From Aplysia californica (lineage: Eukaryota; Mollusca; Gastropoda; Aplysiida; Aplysiidae), in assembly GCF_000002075.1 (NCBI RefSeq), contig NW_004797367.1, forward strand, positions 1,191,851 to 1,255,850: a stretch of DNA of 64,000 nt, written 5' to 3'. Shown in pieces: positions 20,141 to 31,364 of the stretch. The position numbers were made by a program, and so were the translations under genes. A model generated the notes under the pieces. That model did not search any database and was not told the origin of the DNA. It worked only from the letters and a program-made list of their open reading frames with translations. Every line of letters begins with the position of its first letter. The first letter of the stretch is position 1.

Positions 20141-20219
20141 CAAATTCAGATTTCAGCCTGTCTTTTTGCTGCGACCTCTTTGAACTTGTAAGTGATTTTA
20201 GTCCCCATCATTTTCACAA

Positions 20220-20655
20220 TATATATGAGGCATCATGGTGAAATCAGGCGCTCATCGAAATAATGAAATCTAAGAAACGGGCATTTTCGGATTTTTCCTG
20301 TTCGTTTGGCAATTTAAAAAAAAAATGTTCTCAACACCTGTCTATTTAAAATCAGGTTTCTGTGTGGATTTTACTGAAAAGCAACTAAAGGCATAAAAAA
20401 AAAAGTAGATTTACATTTTCAAGGACTCTCAAGCTCTGGAAGTCATCCAACTTTTGCAGCCATTTCCTCGCTAATTTTACCTCTGCAACCAGGTGAACCC
20501 CACCTCTTTCACTTGCAAATATTTTGACTTCTGTTAAAGGTAGGTGAGTAGTTATTTCATTGAAAGCAAGAGAAATGAACAGGCTTTAAGATGATACCAA
20601 TAACTCCACATGCCCTAAAATTGATGAGCGTCTGATTCCACCGTATCGTGACATG
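20220..20655 (-). mobile_element. MITE-430, minus copy
   Basis: Both TIRs visible: ATATGAGGCATCATGGTGAA at the left and GATGAGCGTCTGATTCCACC at the right. Internal CTCGCTAATTTTACCTCTG marks the same family as 1921-2797. Confidence 0.75.
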
Positions 20656-20836
20656 TTATTTGGGAGGGGGCTGCTTTGGCTCTGCCTGAACCCGATAGAT
20701 AAGGCTAGCCAGTGCTGAATGGGGACAGCATTGCAGCAGACAGGTGAAGCTATTGTTTTATCCAGGTGTTGATTGCCGTTCCGTCCGGATTGTCGTTGGT
20801 AATCCGGAATCCCCAGCTCCACAAAGAGGGTCACCA

Positions 20837-20910
20837 CATATAGATCTGTCTGACCGCATGCGGCTGGCTTCTGCCCTCCTCAGGAGACTAGCCATAGAAA
20901 GAAAGAAAGC
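20837..20910. repeat. Small repeat with CTGCCCTCC-CCAGCCATAGAAGAA core
   Basis: TCTGTCTGACCGCATGCGGC and CCTCAGGAGACTAGCCATAG resemble 35449-35530 (GCAGACTGCTGCCCTCCACA, GGCCAGCCATAGAAGAAG) and, inverted, 37410-37443. Family unknown. Confidence 0.45.
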
Positions 20911-21036
20911 TACTCTTTTAGAACTGTTGCCTCCACAGAAAGCTCTGAACTTTAACTGAAGCTTTAGTAGGAGGATTTTTTTTATGTAGGTGGGTTTTTT
21001 TACACGCTTCTGTAAAGACAATTTAGATGATTTAAT

Positions 21037-21772
21037 TAACTCACTCACTCACTCCCGAGACCGAGATATCTCGCGATAACTCGGTTCTATAGTTTTGTTC
21101 CGTATACTAGTTATTTCGTTTCGGAAAATGGCCTCAAGTTTTATTTAAGGTCAATTTATTATTTCCACGCCCAATTCTGCCTAGAAGTGTGCTGGAATTT
21201 TGTCATTGCACACGGAGAAATCACAGTTTTTATAAAGGCTCTTTCAGCACGTTTATTCAAACTGATCAGCTGAGCATGTCTTGCAATCGAATCTCTCTGC
21301 CTTTCTCACACATACATTTTGTATTCAAGAAAGCATTCAACAGTCTTTATTATACATGATATACATTATATAGATCTAAGACACTCACAAGCATATATTT
21401 GAATTATATCAATGTAGGCTTGCTCATGCTTATTCGGCCATGAAAAAAAATTTTAAGCTCCCGAAAATGCCAAATTTGTACAACACCCCAAAACAAAACT
21501 ACTACAGCTTTTTAGTTCAAATTTGGCTCGTCTAAAGATCCATCTTAGGTTGTACTTTTTGCAAAATTTCAAAGCAATTGGATTATATTTGTGGTTACTA
21601 GTGGGCCCTTCCATAAGTGCCAAAATGATCGGTTTCTGGGTACAATTTGGGGAATGCAAAATTTCAAAGCAATTGGATTATATTTGTGGTTACTAGTGGG
21701 CCCTTATATAAGTGCCAAAATGATCTGTTTCTGGGTACAATTTCGGGAAAAACTCCTGGGATTGAGTGAGTC
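21037..21772. mobile_element. Putative TIR element inserted in the S2 array
   Basis: AACTCACTCACTCACTCCCG at the left is roughly the inverse of CTCCTGGGATTGAGTGAGT at the right. The element interrupts a unit whose sister copies are continuous, which supports the limits. Inside, a ~95-bp segment (CAAAGCAATTGGATTATATT, GGTTACTAGTGGGCCCTT) is duplicated in tandem at about 21559-21749. No transposase frame seen. Confidence 0.5.
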
Positions 21773-22109
21773 AAGAGCCTGTCTGGGCCGCCGCAGGATG
21801 AGACAGATACAACACCCCAGCAAACAGAAGGGAAGCTATTCTTTTAGATTGTTACATCCACAGATAGCTTTAACTAAAGCTTTAGCAAGAGGGCTTTTTT
21901 GTAGGTTTTTCTTTTCTTGATGCAGGTATTTTTTTACAGCCTCATCGACAAAATTTAAATAATTAAAGAGAAGGGCTTCTGACCCTGTCTGTCAGGACTG
22001 ACGTGGGCTAAGATAGATACAACATCCCAGCAAACAGAAACAAAGCTATTCATCTAGATTGCTGCATCCACAGAAAGCTTTTGTAAGAAGGTTTTTTTTT
22101 GGGGGGGGG

Positions 22110-22322
22110 GTTTTAATGTAGGTTTGTTGGGTTTTTTCACACCCCCTATCAACACAATTTTGACTTGCCTGTCACAGCCAACTCAGGCATAATATAGGAA
22201 TACAACACCCCAGCAGAAAGACTAAGATACTCAATAAAAATGTTCTCCCTACTTGGGACTCCAAATCGGATCTCTGGCCTGCAACAGAACAGCACCTAAC
22301 AGCTACACGACACACACTGGTA
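22110..22322 (-). mobile_element. SINE S2 copy
   Basis: Minus strand. CTACTTGGGACTCCAAATCG and ACAGCTACACGACACACACT correspond to the tRNA-like head (B and A box regions) of the family best seen at 32935-33153. Confidence 0.6.
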
Positions 22323-22486
22323 GTAAGAGATTTACAACACTTGCAACTCTAATAGGTCATGTTACTGCCACAACAAAGAGGGGTTACTAGAGAGTAACAA
22401 ACAAATGAAGAGGGACGATAGATGTTTAAAAGGAAAGAGGGAGCAAACCACACCACACAAGAGTGCCTGCCAACCACCCACCCTCC
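22323..22486 (-). repeat. Interspersed repeat R1
   Basis: Near full-length minus copy directly abutting the S2 head; ends CTGCCAACCACCCACC. Confidence 0.75.
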
Positions 22487-24136
22487 ACACACCAAGAAAA
22501 ATGCCACTACAACATAGATGCGGGAACCAAATTCAAATTTTGTACAAATCAAAAACAACAGTGGCTTTGGAACGAAAAGATAAAATTTATTGTTGCATTG
22601 GTCAGACATCTCAATAGGAACGGCAAACTTTTTAGAGCTGTGAAAATAACAGACCGAAACTAAAAGCTAAGAAGAGCATAACACACAGACGGCAACATAT
22701 CACGAGTATGAAACATTTCATCGAAAAGTATCAGCATCAGCAGCATGTAATGGAACAATAAACAAAAACAAAAAAACCAAAAAAAAACAAACCTGGTTGA
22801 GTCGTCGTGCAAAAACGTGCATTTCACACTTACAATAAAACAAATGGCCACAGTTTATTGCATAACTTAGAGGTAACTCCAAGAGGTACTGTGTGACTTG
22901 AAACTCAATACATGGTATAAACATAAAGAAAAGCGGACATCACTATAAAAACTGGAAAATACAACTTTAAAAAGCTACCAACAAGATGTGACTGAAAGTT
23001 TACAATATAATGCAGTCAACTACAGAGGAGTTGATGTCGTCGGGGGAGTGGAAAAAAAGATCAACCCACCCGAAGTTCAGCTTAACCATTGGGAACTGTA
23101 AAAAGGTAGAGATACTGGAACCCCAGAAAAAGATCTACCTAACCGAAGATCAACTCAAGCAAGTTAATAAATTTCAATATATGCAATGAAGCATGTACAT
23201 CGGCAAACTTACCAAAAAATTATGGTACACAACTATTATGTGTAGGAAATGCCATTTTTAAAGCTAATGTATTAGAGAAAGAAGAAGGAATCAAAAACTA
23301 AAACAAAGTAGGACTCAACAGGAAGCACAAGCTCTTTTTGTAATTGACTCAGTTCATCATCCTACGAGAAAGAAACAGGTCACTCTGACTGAAAGCTAAC
23401 GGTCATAGAGACAAAAACATGACACAAAGAATAGAAATGTCCGAAGTACAGAAACAGATGACAAAAGCCTTATAAATAATATTCACTCATCCCATCAGGC
23501 AGTACCTTTCTAAAATGAAATCCTATTCGGAAGCGACTTCGTTTCAATTGTATAACTTTGGGAAGAATTTTACAGCAACTGCACCCCAAATAAATCACGT
23601 GTAAGTGCCCAGGATTACAGGTGTTACTACTAGATCTGCAGAGTAATATACAAAGATAAAAAGGCGAAGAGAAAAGGACAATAGACGTTTAAGAAAAAAG
23701 GAGCAGCGTCAAATGTCTACTAACATACCACGACACATTAACTGGAGATCAAAATTTTCTTCAAAGCCACAATTCAATGCAAATTACCCTCTCAGAGCGC
23801 ATAACTTAAAAGCTTAAAGACATTTAAACACTATGAAAAACTTAATTACATTTCTCAGCTGCTTTTTCAAAAAGGACACGCATGCAAATCAAAAAAACCC
23901 AGAGGAAACATACATATTATGTTCATTGTATCATCAAATCATCAAATCATCAAATCATCAAATCATCAAATCATCAAATCATCAAATCGTCAATTGTTCC
24001 AATACTAGAAATGCACACTTCAAAGGCAATCCCACAAATCTTCGCCGAAGAAGAAAAAGAAAAATACTCATTAAGTCAGGGCAAGTGGGCACAGTTTAAC
24101 AAGGAAAGTTGTTCAATTTGAAAGTGACATAATATA
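22487..24136. other. Stretch without a recognised gene
   Basis: A-rich + strand. Holds a partial minus R1 at 23563-23707 and the 8-bp satellite at 23931-23993. A TTTATT near 22584 would read AATAAA on the minus strand. No coding recognised. Confidence 0.6.
23931..23993. repeat. 8-bp tandem repeat ATCAAATC
   Basis: About seven to eight head-to-tail copies without spacers; a simple satellite. Confidence 0.95.
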
Positions 24137-24330
24137 CAGTGCAGCCTCTCTATAACCACCTTCGATAAAACGACATCCTCCCTCTGTATAGCGACATGGT
24201 GCCCAGGTCCCCATTTTTCCCTTATTATCATAAGTAATATTTTTGGTTGCCTCTCTATAACAACAACTCTCTGTAGCGACATTTTTTTCTGATCCCGACG
24301 ATGTCATTATAGAGAAGAGAGGCTGCACGG
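24137..24330. mobile_element. pogo/Tigger-like MITE with TA target duplication
   Basis: 194 bp. Left CAGTGCAGCCTCTCTATAA, right TTATAGAGAAGAGAGGCTGC then ACGG; TIRs match apart from a short insertion. Flanked by TA on both sides (24135-24136, 24331-24332). The CAGTG-A-CCTCTCTATAA terminus is typical of Tigger-derived MITEs. Confidence 0.8.
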
Positions 24331-24337
24331 TATGTGT

Positions 24338-24537
24338 TTTTTACACCCTCATTGACACAATCTAGACCATTTAGGAAGTAGACTCCCAACCATGCCTTCA
24401 AGGGCCAACCCAGGTTGAGAAGGACACAACTTCACAGCAGAAAGACGGAGATATAAGATAGAATTTCTCCCCACTTGGGAAACAAACTTGGGTTTCCAGC
24501 ATGCCAAAGTGAAATGCACGACCACCACACCCCACAT
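24338..24537 (-). mobile_element. SINE S2 copy
   Basis: Minus strand: CCTCATTGACACAATCTAGA, CACAGCAGAAAGACGGAGAT, TCTCCCCACTTGGGAAACAA, then the tRNA-like head near 24530. Confidence 0.7.
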
Positions 24538-25179
24538 GCCGGCAATTTGAAAGTTGAGACTTCACCGCACAAACAGCTCTCCAAACTGGCACGGAATAAT
24601 AAAAAGCAATTAATATTTGCATATTCATGAGGAATTCTCAAAGGGCAGCGTAGTTAAAAACAGCACAAATATAATTTCAAAGTTGTACATTTTTCTGATT
24701 CTAAAGCAGTCTACACTTGGTGAGTTGTTTTGTTTTGTTTTGTTGTTTTTTTGGGGGGGAGGTTGTTGTTGCTTTAAAACATTTTTCTTAATTGTAAGTG
24801 AACTTCAAGAAATCAGATACAATAGTGCCTAGTAAAACTGATTTATTTATAAACTCTTACACTGGTTAGTCATGCATGTCATGGATAACTCACAGATTTC
24901 ATGGATGACAAAACAATATTGTCAGTCAAGATGGAAAGAAAGAGGAACTCTAACTATACTCACCTTTTGAGACTGGATGAATGATACATTATTATCATGG
25001 TTTTCTTATCATTATTATTAGAATTATTATTCTAGTTATTTTACAAAACACACACACCTACCAACACATCAACATAAGAAGACAAAGGACATCATATGAG
25101 AAACATTTCTACAATAATAGTAGTGACCTCTGCCACTCAAATCTACCCCTTTCCCAGTTGCCCATTGTCAGAGCACAAG

Positions 25180-25262
25180 ATACTACAACTACTACTACTA
25201 CTATTATTGTCATTTTACTATTATTAATATTATTATTACCATTATTACTTTTATTATTATCA
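25180..25262. repeat. ATT-rich microsatellite
   Basis: CTA/ATT-rich simple sequence. Confidence 0.85.
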
Positions 25263-25547
25263 TGTGTTTTATATTATACCCCTAAACTAAAAAAAACCCT
25301 GCAAAGTAAGACCTACGATATTGAGCTAGGAACTCTTCTTGAAAGAAGTTCTACCATAAAAGTGACCATGAGCACTCAAATCTTTGCTTTTTCCAGTTGC
25401 CCGCTACCAAAGTATTACAAGATATATACATAACATGGAAAGATGGAGGGAGGTTTGGTGGCGGTGCTGGTGGTGGTAGGGGTGCATGGCTACTGCAGAG
25501 AAGTCCGCTAAAACTAAACCAAACACGGTTCATCCGAAAATATCGAT

Positions 25548-25618
25548 AAACCAAAGGGAAACAAAATCCCGAGGAAAGTTGGAGCAAACCACACCACAGC
25601 ACCTCTGCCAACCACCCA
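25548..25618 (-). repeat. Interspersed repeat R1, partial
   Basis: Only the head half: GGAGCAAACCACACCACAGC then TGCCAACCACCCA. Confidence 0.6.
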
Positions 25619-25974
25619 CTGAGAAATGTGGAGTTGGAGTCAGAAATCCAAGATTTAAAAAAAGGCACAAGCAATCAACACTGTCAGCAACACAAGGTAA
25701 ACAAATACAGGCGAAAAATAGCTCCCTGTGGTGGATTTCCGCAACATTAGCATGACTTAAGAAGAGAAAGATAACTCCGCCAAACATGGCCCTAAGCCCG
25801 GTTCAGAACGGATGGGGGTGGGGAGGGGGTTGTGATCAAGGGAAACGGTTAGCTACCCCGTTCTGTAACACAACTCCAGCTACAGAAGAGAATGGAGAAA
25901 TGATATTGCAGACCTGGGGGAGGATTGTTCTTCCTGACATTGCTCTACTGAAATACACCTAGCAATTTGTTTGA

Positions 25975-26112
25975 GTAAAGTCTGTAAAGAGACACACATC
26001 GACACAATGATGATCATTTAGTTTGTTTCTGAGGGGGAAAAGTAAGACAAACAGGCAGAAACAACAAGTAAAGCTGTAGGACCTACCAGTGGCGCCCTCC
26101 AACCACCCACCA
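25975..26112 (-). repeat. Interspersed repeat R2
   Basis: GACACAATGATGATCATTTA, AAGACAAACAGGCAGAAACA, then CTACCAGTGGCGCCCTCCAA CC. A second R2 at 26285-26400 flanks the GAT satellite. Confidence 0.7.
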
Positions 26113-26169
26113 CCTTGAGAGGTTGAGGCATACGTGGAATCGGAGGGAGAATCTGGCCCCAAGATCAGA

Positions 26170-26182
26170 AGATGATGATGAC

Positions 26183-26236
<54 letters not shown>
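26170..26236. repeat. (GAT)n microsatellite
   Basis: About 22 units. Reads poly-Asp or poly-Ser/His in various frames; not coding. Confidence 0.95.
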
Positions 26237-26400
26237 AAAGACAATGATGACAAAGATAGAAAGATTGTGTCCATCTCGAACGAGGAGAAGCACGTGGACA
26301 CAATAATGATAACCCTGTGCTTGGGAAAAAAGACAGACAGACAAAAACAGCAGTGGGAAAGAAAATAATGAAACAGAACCTACCAGTGGTGCCCTCTAAT

Positions 26401-28855
26401 TGCCTGCGAGATATTAGCGACATGACACGAAAACAAAAATAATAGATCCAGCAGAGGTAAAGACATCCTGCGTTCTTTAAAAAATCATTTCTTTTAATGC
26501 AGGAGTTTTTATGCCCCCATGGACACAATTTAGATCACTTACACAGCAGGCTTCTGTGCTGCATTCTATAAAAGGATCATGGTATTCCCACTGATTGGTC
26601 AAATTTTTTTTTTTTAAGTATTTCTTTTTAAAAGGGAACTAACCCTGCAAGGCCAAACACTTAATCCTCCTAAAACAAACAGTGTTAAACAATGTACTCA
26701 GTTCTTATAGTCATTCAACGACACAAGGTGTGCAAATATTCAATTACACATTACACATTTCAGATACTTATTCCTTTGGCAACACAAGCATGCGCTATTA
26801 AGACAAATGGTTTTATATATACTCAGTCCTAATCCTATTATTTGAACAACAGAATGTACCAAAAAATTCAAATCGATTGTCTAGGGTAACACTCTGCCAT
26901 ATGCCATTTTGAAAAGTGACGCAAGATGGAATCTTACACTGAGCAATCAAAATACATATTATACATTAAACTAACAAGGTACAAGTAGTAATTCAAATAT
27001 ACATAATAAATTTGACTATCGGTATATTAGTTTTTATGACACACTACATTTAGCAGAATCCTGAGAAAACACTAGAGTCCACTAAATAGCATTTGTACAG
27101 CGCATACCCCTGCTCAAAACCAAGCTCTAAGTGCTTTACACTACAGTAGTATAGCAGAACCAATACATTCTAATAAGCGAAACCAATACATTTTATGGTA
27201 GAATCAAAGGTTAGCTCTTTTTCTTTGATTAACTGAGTAAAGTATTTATGACCGTAAGATGGACTTTTGTATTTTGAAAACGCTTTTTGACACATATTGA
27301 TTATCAGAACAGATTTTCCTAAATATCTTCAACAAACTGGAACGTTCTGTGTAAAAAACCACCACCTTAGTTCCACAATTCATTTAAACTACATTGACAA
27401 GTGTACATAAAGTACATAGGCATAACTTGTTTCTCTATCTATTCTGCACAACATCACATAAATGCTTGAATGCCCTTGAGGAAGGAATGTAGATAAAGGA
27501 AATCACAAAGTGGGTGTGACCCTGAATCCCCAAAGTGAGAAGTTAACAGTCATGACAGAGTCCAGATAAAAACAGTAACAAAAACTTCAAATGATTCCCA
27601 CTTCAGACACATGTACAAACACATGATTTTCTGTCAAATTTCAAAACGTGTTACATCTCTAATCCCTAGAGACACACTTTAGAACATTTACGAGGCAGGC
27701 ATACACATGATCTTGCACAAAACTGAAACCCACGTAAGAATGTCATAAAATAGTAGAAAACCCTGAAGAAAATGAGGATAAACACTCAGGACAGATGATA
27801 TAAAATTAAAATTGATAACGAAACAGGAGAAAAGCTCATTCGAAAGAAAATGACAGCAAGCTACGGAGAATAGAAAAGAAATCAGATCACCTTTGTGACA
27901 AAGAATGACAGCTGAACAAAGTTTGCTCTTTAAAAATTCAGCCCCACGGAAGCCAATGGATTACAACAATAATGTAGTGTGGGACGCAAGGCAGTGCATT
28001 ATTTTGTTACATTCATTAAATATTACAATTCAAGACGTAGTTTACAAATGCCACGGAATTTGGGGGTGCACAAACAATTAATCTCTGCAGCGATTCAAAT
28101 TTACAAAAACTAAACAGGGCTATTAGTTTTATTCCTACTCATTTTTCTGTGAATACCAATGGAAAGATTCTAGTCACGAAATAAAAGTACCAACAACAAC
28201 TATTCGTCTGAGTACTATTATTTTGCTCTAAAGCAAAGCAAAAACTCCCAGACACACCCGTTATTCATAGATCTGCATAAGAAGTCATCTAAACTAAACT
28301 ATGGCACAATGATATGAGAAACTTTTCCTGATAGGGCTAAAGAGAAGCACATGGACACAATAATTGCCATTAAGTGCACACACAAAAAAAAAGCCCTGAA
28401 AGAAATAGGACCTGTATGTTGCACCTTCCACTACACACCTGAGAAACTTAGTTTAGTAAAGTAAAAGTTTTACGTCCCTCACAGCTGCATAAGGTTATAC
28501 GGTTATAACTTATATTATGAGCGTGCGAAACACCTGAAAAACTGACCTCATGAGAATCTCTAGTGGAAAAGAATAAGGACAAAAATGTCCTGAGGTACCA
28601 TGTTACGAAAACACGCTGCAAAACATTTATGTGAAAGCTCAGATCAATTGAACCATGGCCTGACGGCAAAAGACAGAACTAAAGTTCAACTCAATACACT
28701 ATTTCACTATTAAATGAACAAAGATCTTAGACACTAATCGTCGTGCAGGTTCAAGAAATCTCATCTGTGAGGCACATATTTAGTAAAGCTCAAAAAAAGA
28801 CAAAAAGAGATATTTCTTTCCATCAAAAACAAAAGATCAAAGTGGCAAGTAGAAC
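26401..28855. other. Stretch without a recognised gene
   Basis: A-rich + strand. Contains a foldback copy at 26885-26950, an S1 SINE tail at 27075-27165 (AAATAGCATTTGTACAGCGC), and an R2 copy at 28345-28440. No coding recognised. Confidence 0.6.
26885..26950. repeat. Foldback repeat FB, copy 2
   Basis: ACACTCTGCCATATGCCATT, TTGAAAAGTGACGCAAGATG, GAATCTTACACTGAGCAATC; arms are imperfect inverses as in copy 1. Confidence 0.6.
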
Positions 28856-29276
28856 TATTACGACACGCTGAAATCAGGCGCTTTTCAATGTTTTGGCATA
28901 TAGACTTGTTAAAATCATCTTACAGCCTGTCCTGTTTATTTTTCTTTCATGAGACAAAAAAACCCCAAACCCTTCTACCTTGAATAAACGTTCAGATATT
29001 TGCTATGAAGAAGATAGGGTCGCCTGGTTTCAGAGGTAAAATTAGCAATAAAATGGCTGCCAAAACTTGGTGACTTCCAAATCTTGAGAGTCCTTGAAAG
29101 CAGTAGATTTCCATTTTTTGTGCTTTCAATCTACTGCGTTTTACATGCATGTGAGAAATGCTGACCCAAAAACCATAAATTCTATAAAAATTGTCAGACC
29201 AGCAGAAAAATGGCGTTTTCTCCGATTTCATTATTTTGACGAGCGTCTCATTTAACCACGATGCCTCACATATGAT
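28856..29276 (+). mobile_element. MITE-430 copy
   Basis: Left CGACACGCTGAAATCAGGCG, internal TCAGAGGTAAAATTAGC and AAAATGGCTGCCAAA, right TTGACGAGCGTCTCATTTAA and GATGCCTCACATATG. Confidence 0.75.
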
Positions 29277-30208
29277 GTACTTCTCTCCTCCGTGTGAGAT
29301 GATGAGCACCAACGCGCCGCAGCATTATAATTACTATGAAAACATCATACCAACGCCAGGGCGCATAAGAAACAGGAAGGCTCATAGCCTTCTCTGAGTA
29401 GGATTAACTGGAGGACGAGGTATCATTGACAATAATTCATGTAACTGAAAAACAAAGTCAAACAAAACGGACTATCATACAAACACAATCACGGCTTGGA
29501 CTTGTAGACGAAAAGTAAGCAAATGCCCACGACCAATGCTGGTATCATCATGTGTTCTGTGTATTAAAAAAAATCTTGCACATGATATAAATATATATAT
29601 ATATATATTCTTGGTGACCAGTGATTTCTTTTCCCATCACAGAAATACAAAGCAACTTTTACCCCATCACATCAGAGGGTTCCATCACAGGCGACTCACA
29701 ACTCACTCTGTCCATGGAATTACTCCGGAAATAATCATTCAGACAATGCTTTACCGTATAAATATGCGCGTACGTCATATCCTTGGGCTCATATGATAAT
29801 TCCGCCCGAGTCATTTTTGGCCGGTTTGGAGTTGTTGGTTCTGAAATGTAATGCAGAGCCAGCTTGGTAATACAAATATTCACTAGCACAAAAGAATAAT
29901 CCAGATACAAATTCAATTCAATGTACCAAAATCAAAGCGTTTCCCAGAATTGATTGTTCTAAAGAAACAGTTGTTTTTTTTCTCATTTTCTCAAAATGGC
30001 TACTAATGACTTTGGCATTTATCTTATGAACGTGATGATACGATGCACCACTCTGTCAATAGAATAGTTCTTCAACATAATGTTGAAACGTGAGTGTGCG
30101 TCACATGAAGCACAACACATTTTTGGTGGGTGAGTGCGGCAGATCCACAAAACACTTGTCAGAGAGCATGCTCACGGCATTCCTTAGAAGACCTCTGGTG
30201 GGAGATGA

Positions 30209-30280
30209 TCACTTTTTCACCTTCAGCCTTCGCTTCTTCATTATCACCGACTTCTTCACTCGGGTGGGGGGCTTAGCCAT
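30209..30280 (-). CDS. Candidate terminal exon of an unrecognised minus-strand gene
   Basis: On the minus strand a long polypyrimidine tract and CCTTCCTCAG are followed at 30280 by an open frame MAKPPTRVKKSVIMKKRRLK then VKK and TGA (30211-30209). Only this frame is open. The peptide is very basic and ends in KVKK, which would fit a KKXX-type ER retrieval signal if the protein is membrane bound. I found no partner exons between here and 44 kb, so this may be chance. The A-rich + strand around it fits minus-strand transcription. Confidence 0.3.
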   Translation of the reverse strand: MAKPPTRVKKSVIMKKRRLKVKK

Positions 30281-30284
30281 CTGA

Positions 30285-31160
30285 GGAAGGAAAAGTAAAA
30301 AAAAAAAAATGAGAAACACAAAAATAAGTGGACATTATTCTTGCCACCAGGAAATCATTTGTCAGTAAATGATAACTGTAAATATGAGTTACGTCCCAAT
30401 AAAACACAACTTAGATAATTTAGGAGGGAGTTTAGTTTTAATAAGGTTTTACGGCGCTCGAAACAGCGTAAGTGTCAGGAGGCAGGAGGAATCATTTGTT
30501 AAACATAACTAAAAAAGATGAGGCAAACACAGTACATAGTTAGGAGGAAACAACAATGTACATAAGAAAAGAGAGAAGAACAAAATGACAGGACATAATC
30601 TCCGACGATACATTTTGATAGACAAAATTTTGACATATCCTGAACTGCCTAACAACCTAACACTTAAGTATAAATGATAAAAAATATTTACAATGTCTTG
30701 AGTCTTTTTCCAACTTCTACATCATCTAAAAAACAATTAAAATAAAAAATAAATCTGGACTTTTTGAGGCAAATTATATTGTAAAATGAAACAACATTAC
30801 AAAATACAGTGACAAACCTCACCACAGAAGAACTTTACATGGGTGTCAAAATGAACAGCAAAATAAGTCCTACGGATTATAAATGCATAAAAGTATTTAC
30901 CAACAGCGACATTCACAATATTCAAAAGGACAAGGTTATAAGCAACTAAAAAATGTTCAGATTTTAGAATTTTTTATGAACTCAGAGAAAGCACATCACA
31001 AAAAAAGAAGAAAAAAATTTCCAAAAGCCACAAAGCAGTCGATAAGGTGGAACAATTTTTTTTTAAAAGAAAAAAAAATTGGCACAAAAAAGAAATGCAT
31101 GACAAAGGATATAATATCAATGCAAAAATAATAATCGTCTGAGACAAGTTGTTAAAGAGT
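30285..31160. other. Stretch without a recognised gene
   Basis: A-rich + strand. Holds an R1 end scrap at about 30440-30480. Nothing else recognised. Confidence 0.55.
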
Positions 31161-31269
31161 ACCGTATGTATGGCTCTTTTCGTCTATGCAGATAGTACCG
31201 TATGTATGGCTCTTTTCGTCTATGCAGATAGTACCGTATGTATGGCTCTTTTTGTCTGCGCAGATGATC
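31161..31269. repeat. 36-bp tandem repeat, three copies
   Basis: Unit begins AGTACCGTATGTATGGCTCT and ends TCTATGCAGAT; two units are identical and the third has a few changes. Lies just beyond the 3' end of the LINE fragment. Confidence 0.95.
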
Positions 31270-31364
31270 AATTTAGCTTAAGACAGTCTCCAGGTTGTCT
31301 TCATGCAACTTTTTTCATGGGTAATTCTTCCTGTGTTAGAAGTGCAGATTCTGTCGCAGTGCTT

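Larger units (their letters stand above)
20900..22322 (-). repeat. Tandem S2-related units, one split by an insertion
   Basis: Three units share AAGCTATTC-TTTAGA-TG, CATCCACAGAAAGCTTT, a T/G-rich run, then ACACCCTCATCGACACAATTT and ACAACACCCCAGCA-ACAGA. Without the insertion each is about 200-240 bp. The first is split by 21037-21772. The last ends in an S2 SINE head at about 22322. Confidence 0.6.

Noticed and set aside
23931-23993. Short direct repeats considered as a CRISPR array
   Set aside because: 8-bp head-to-tail units without spacers, in an animal genome; a simple satellite.
26083-26528. Poly-His/Ser/Asp frames near 26.2 kb
   Set aside because: Translations of the (GAT)n microsatellite and flanking R2 repeats.
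29191-29397. 68-residue + frame ending in basic PGRIRNRKAHSLL
   Set aside because: Its first half lies in the right end of a MITE-430 copy; no splice signals or known domain.
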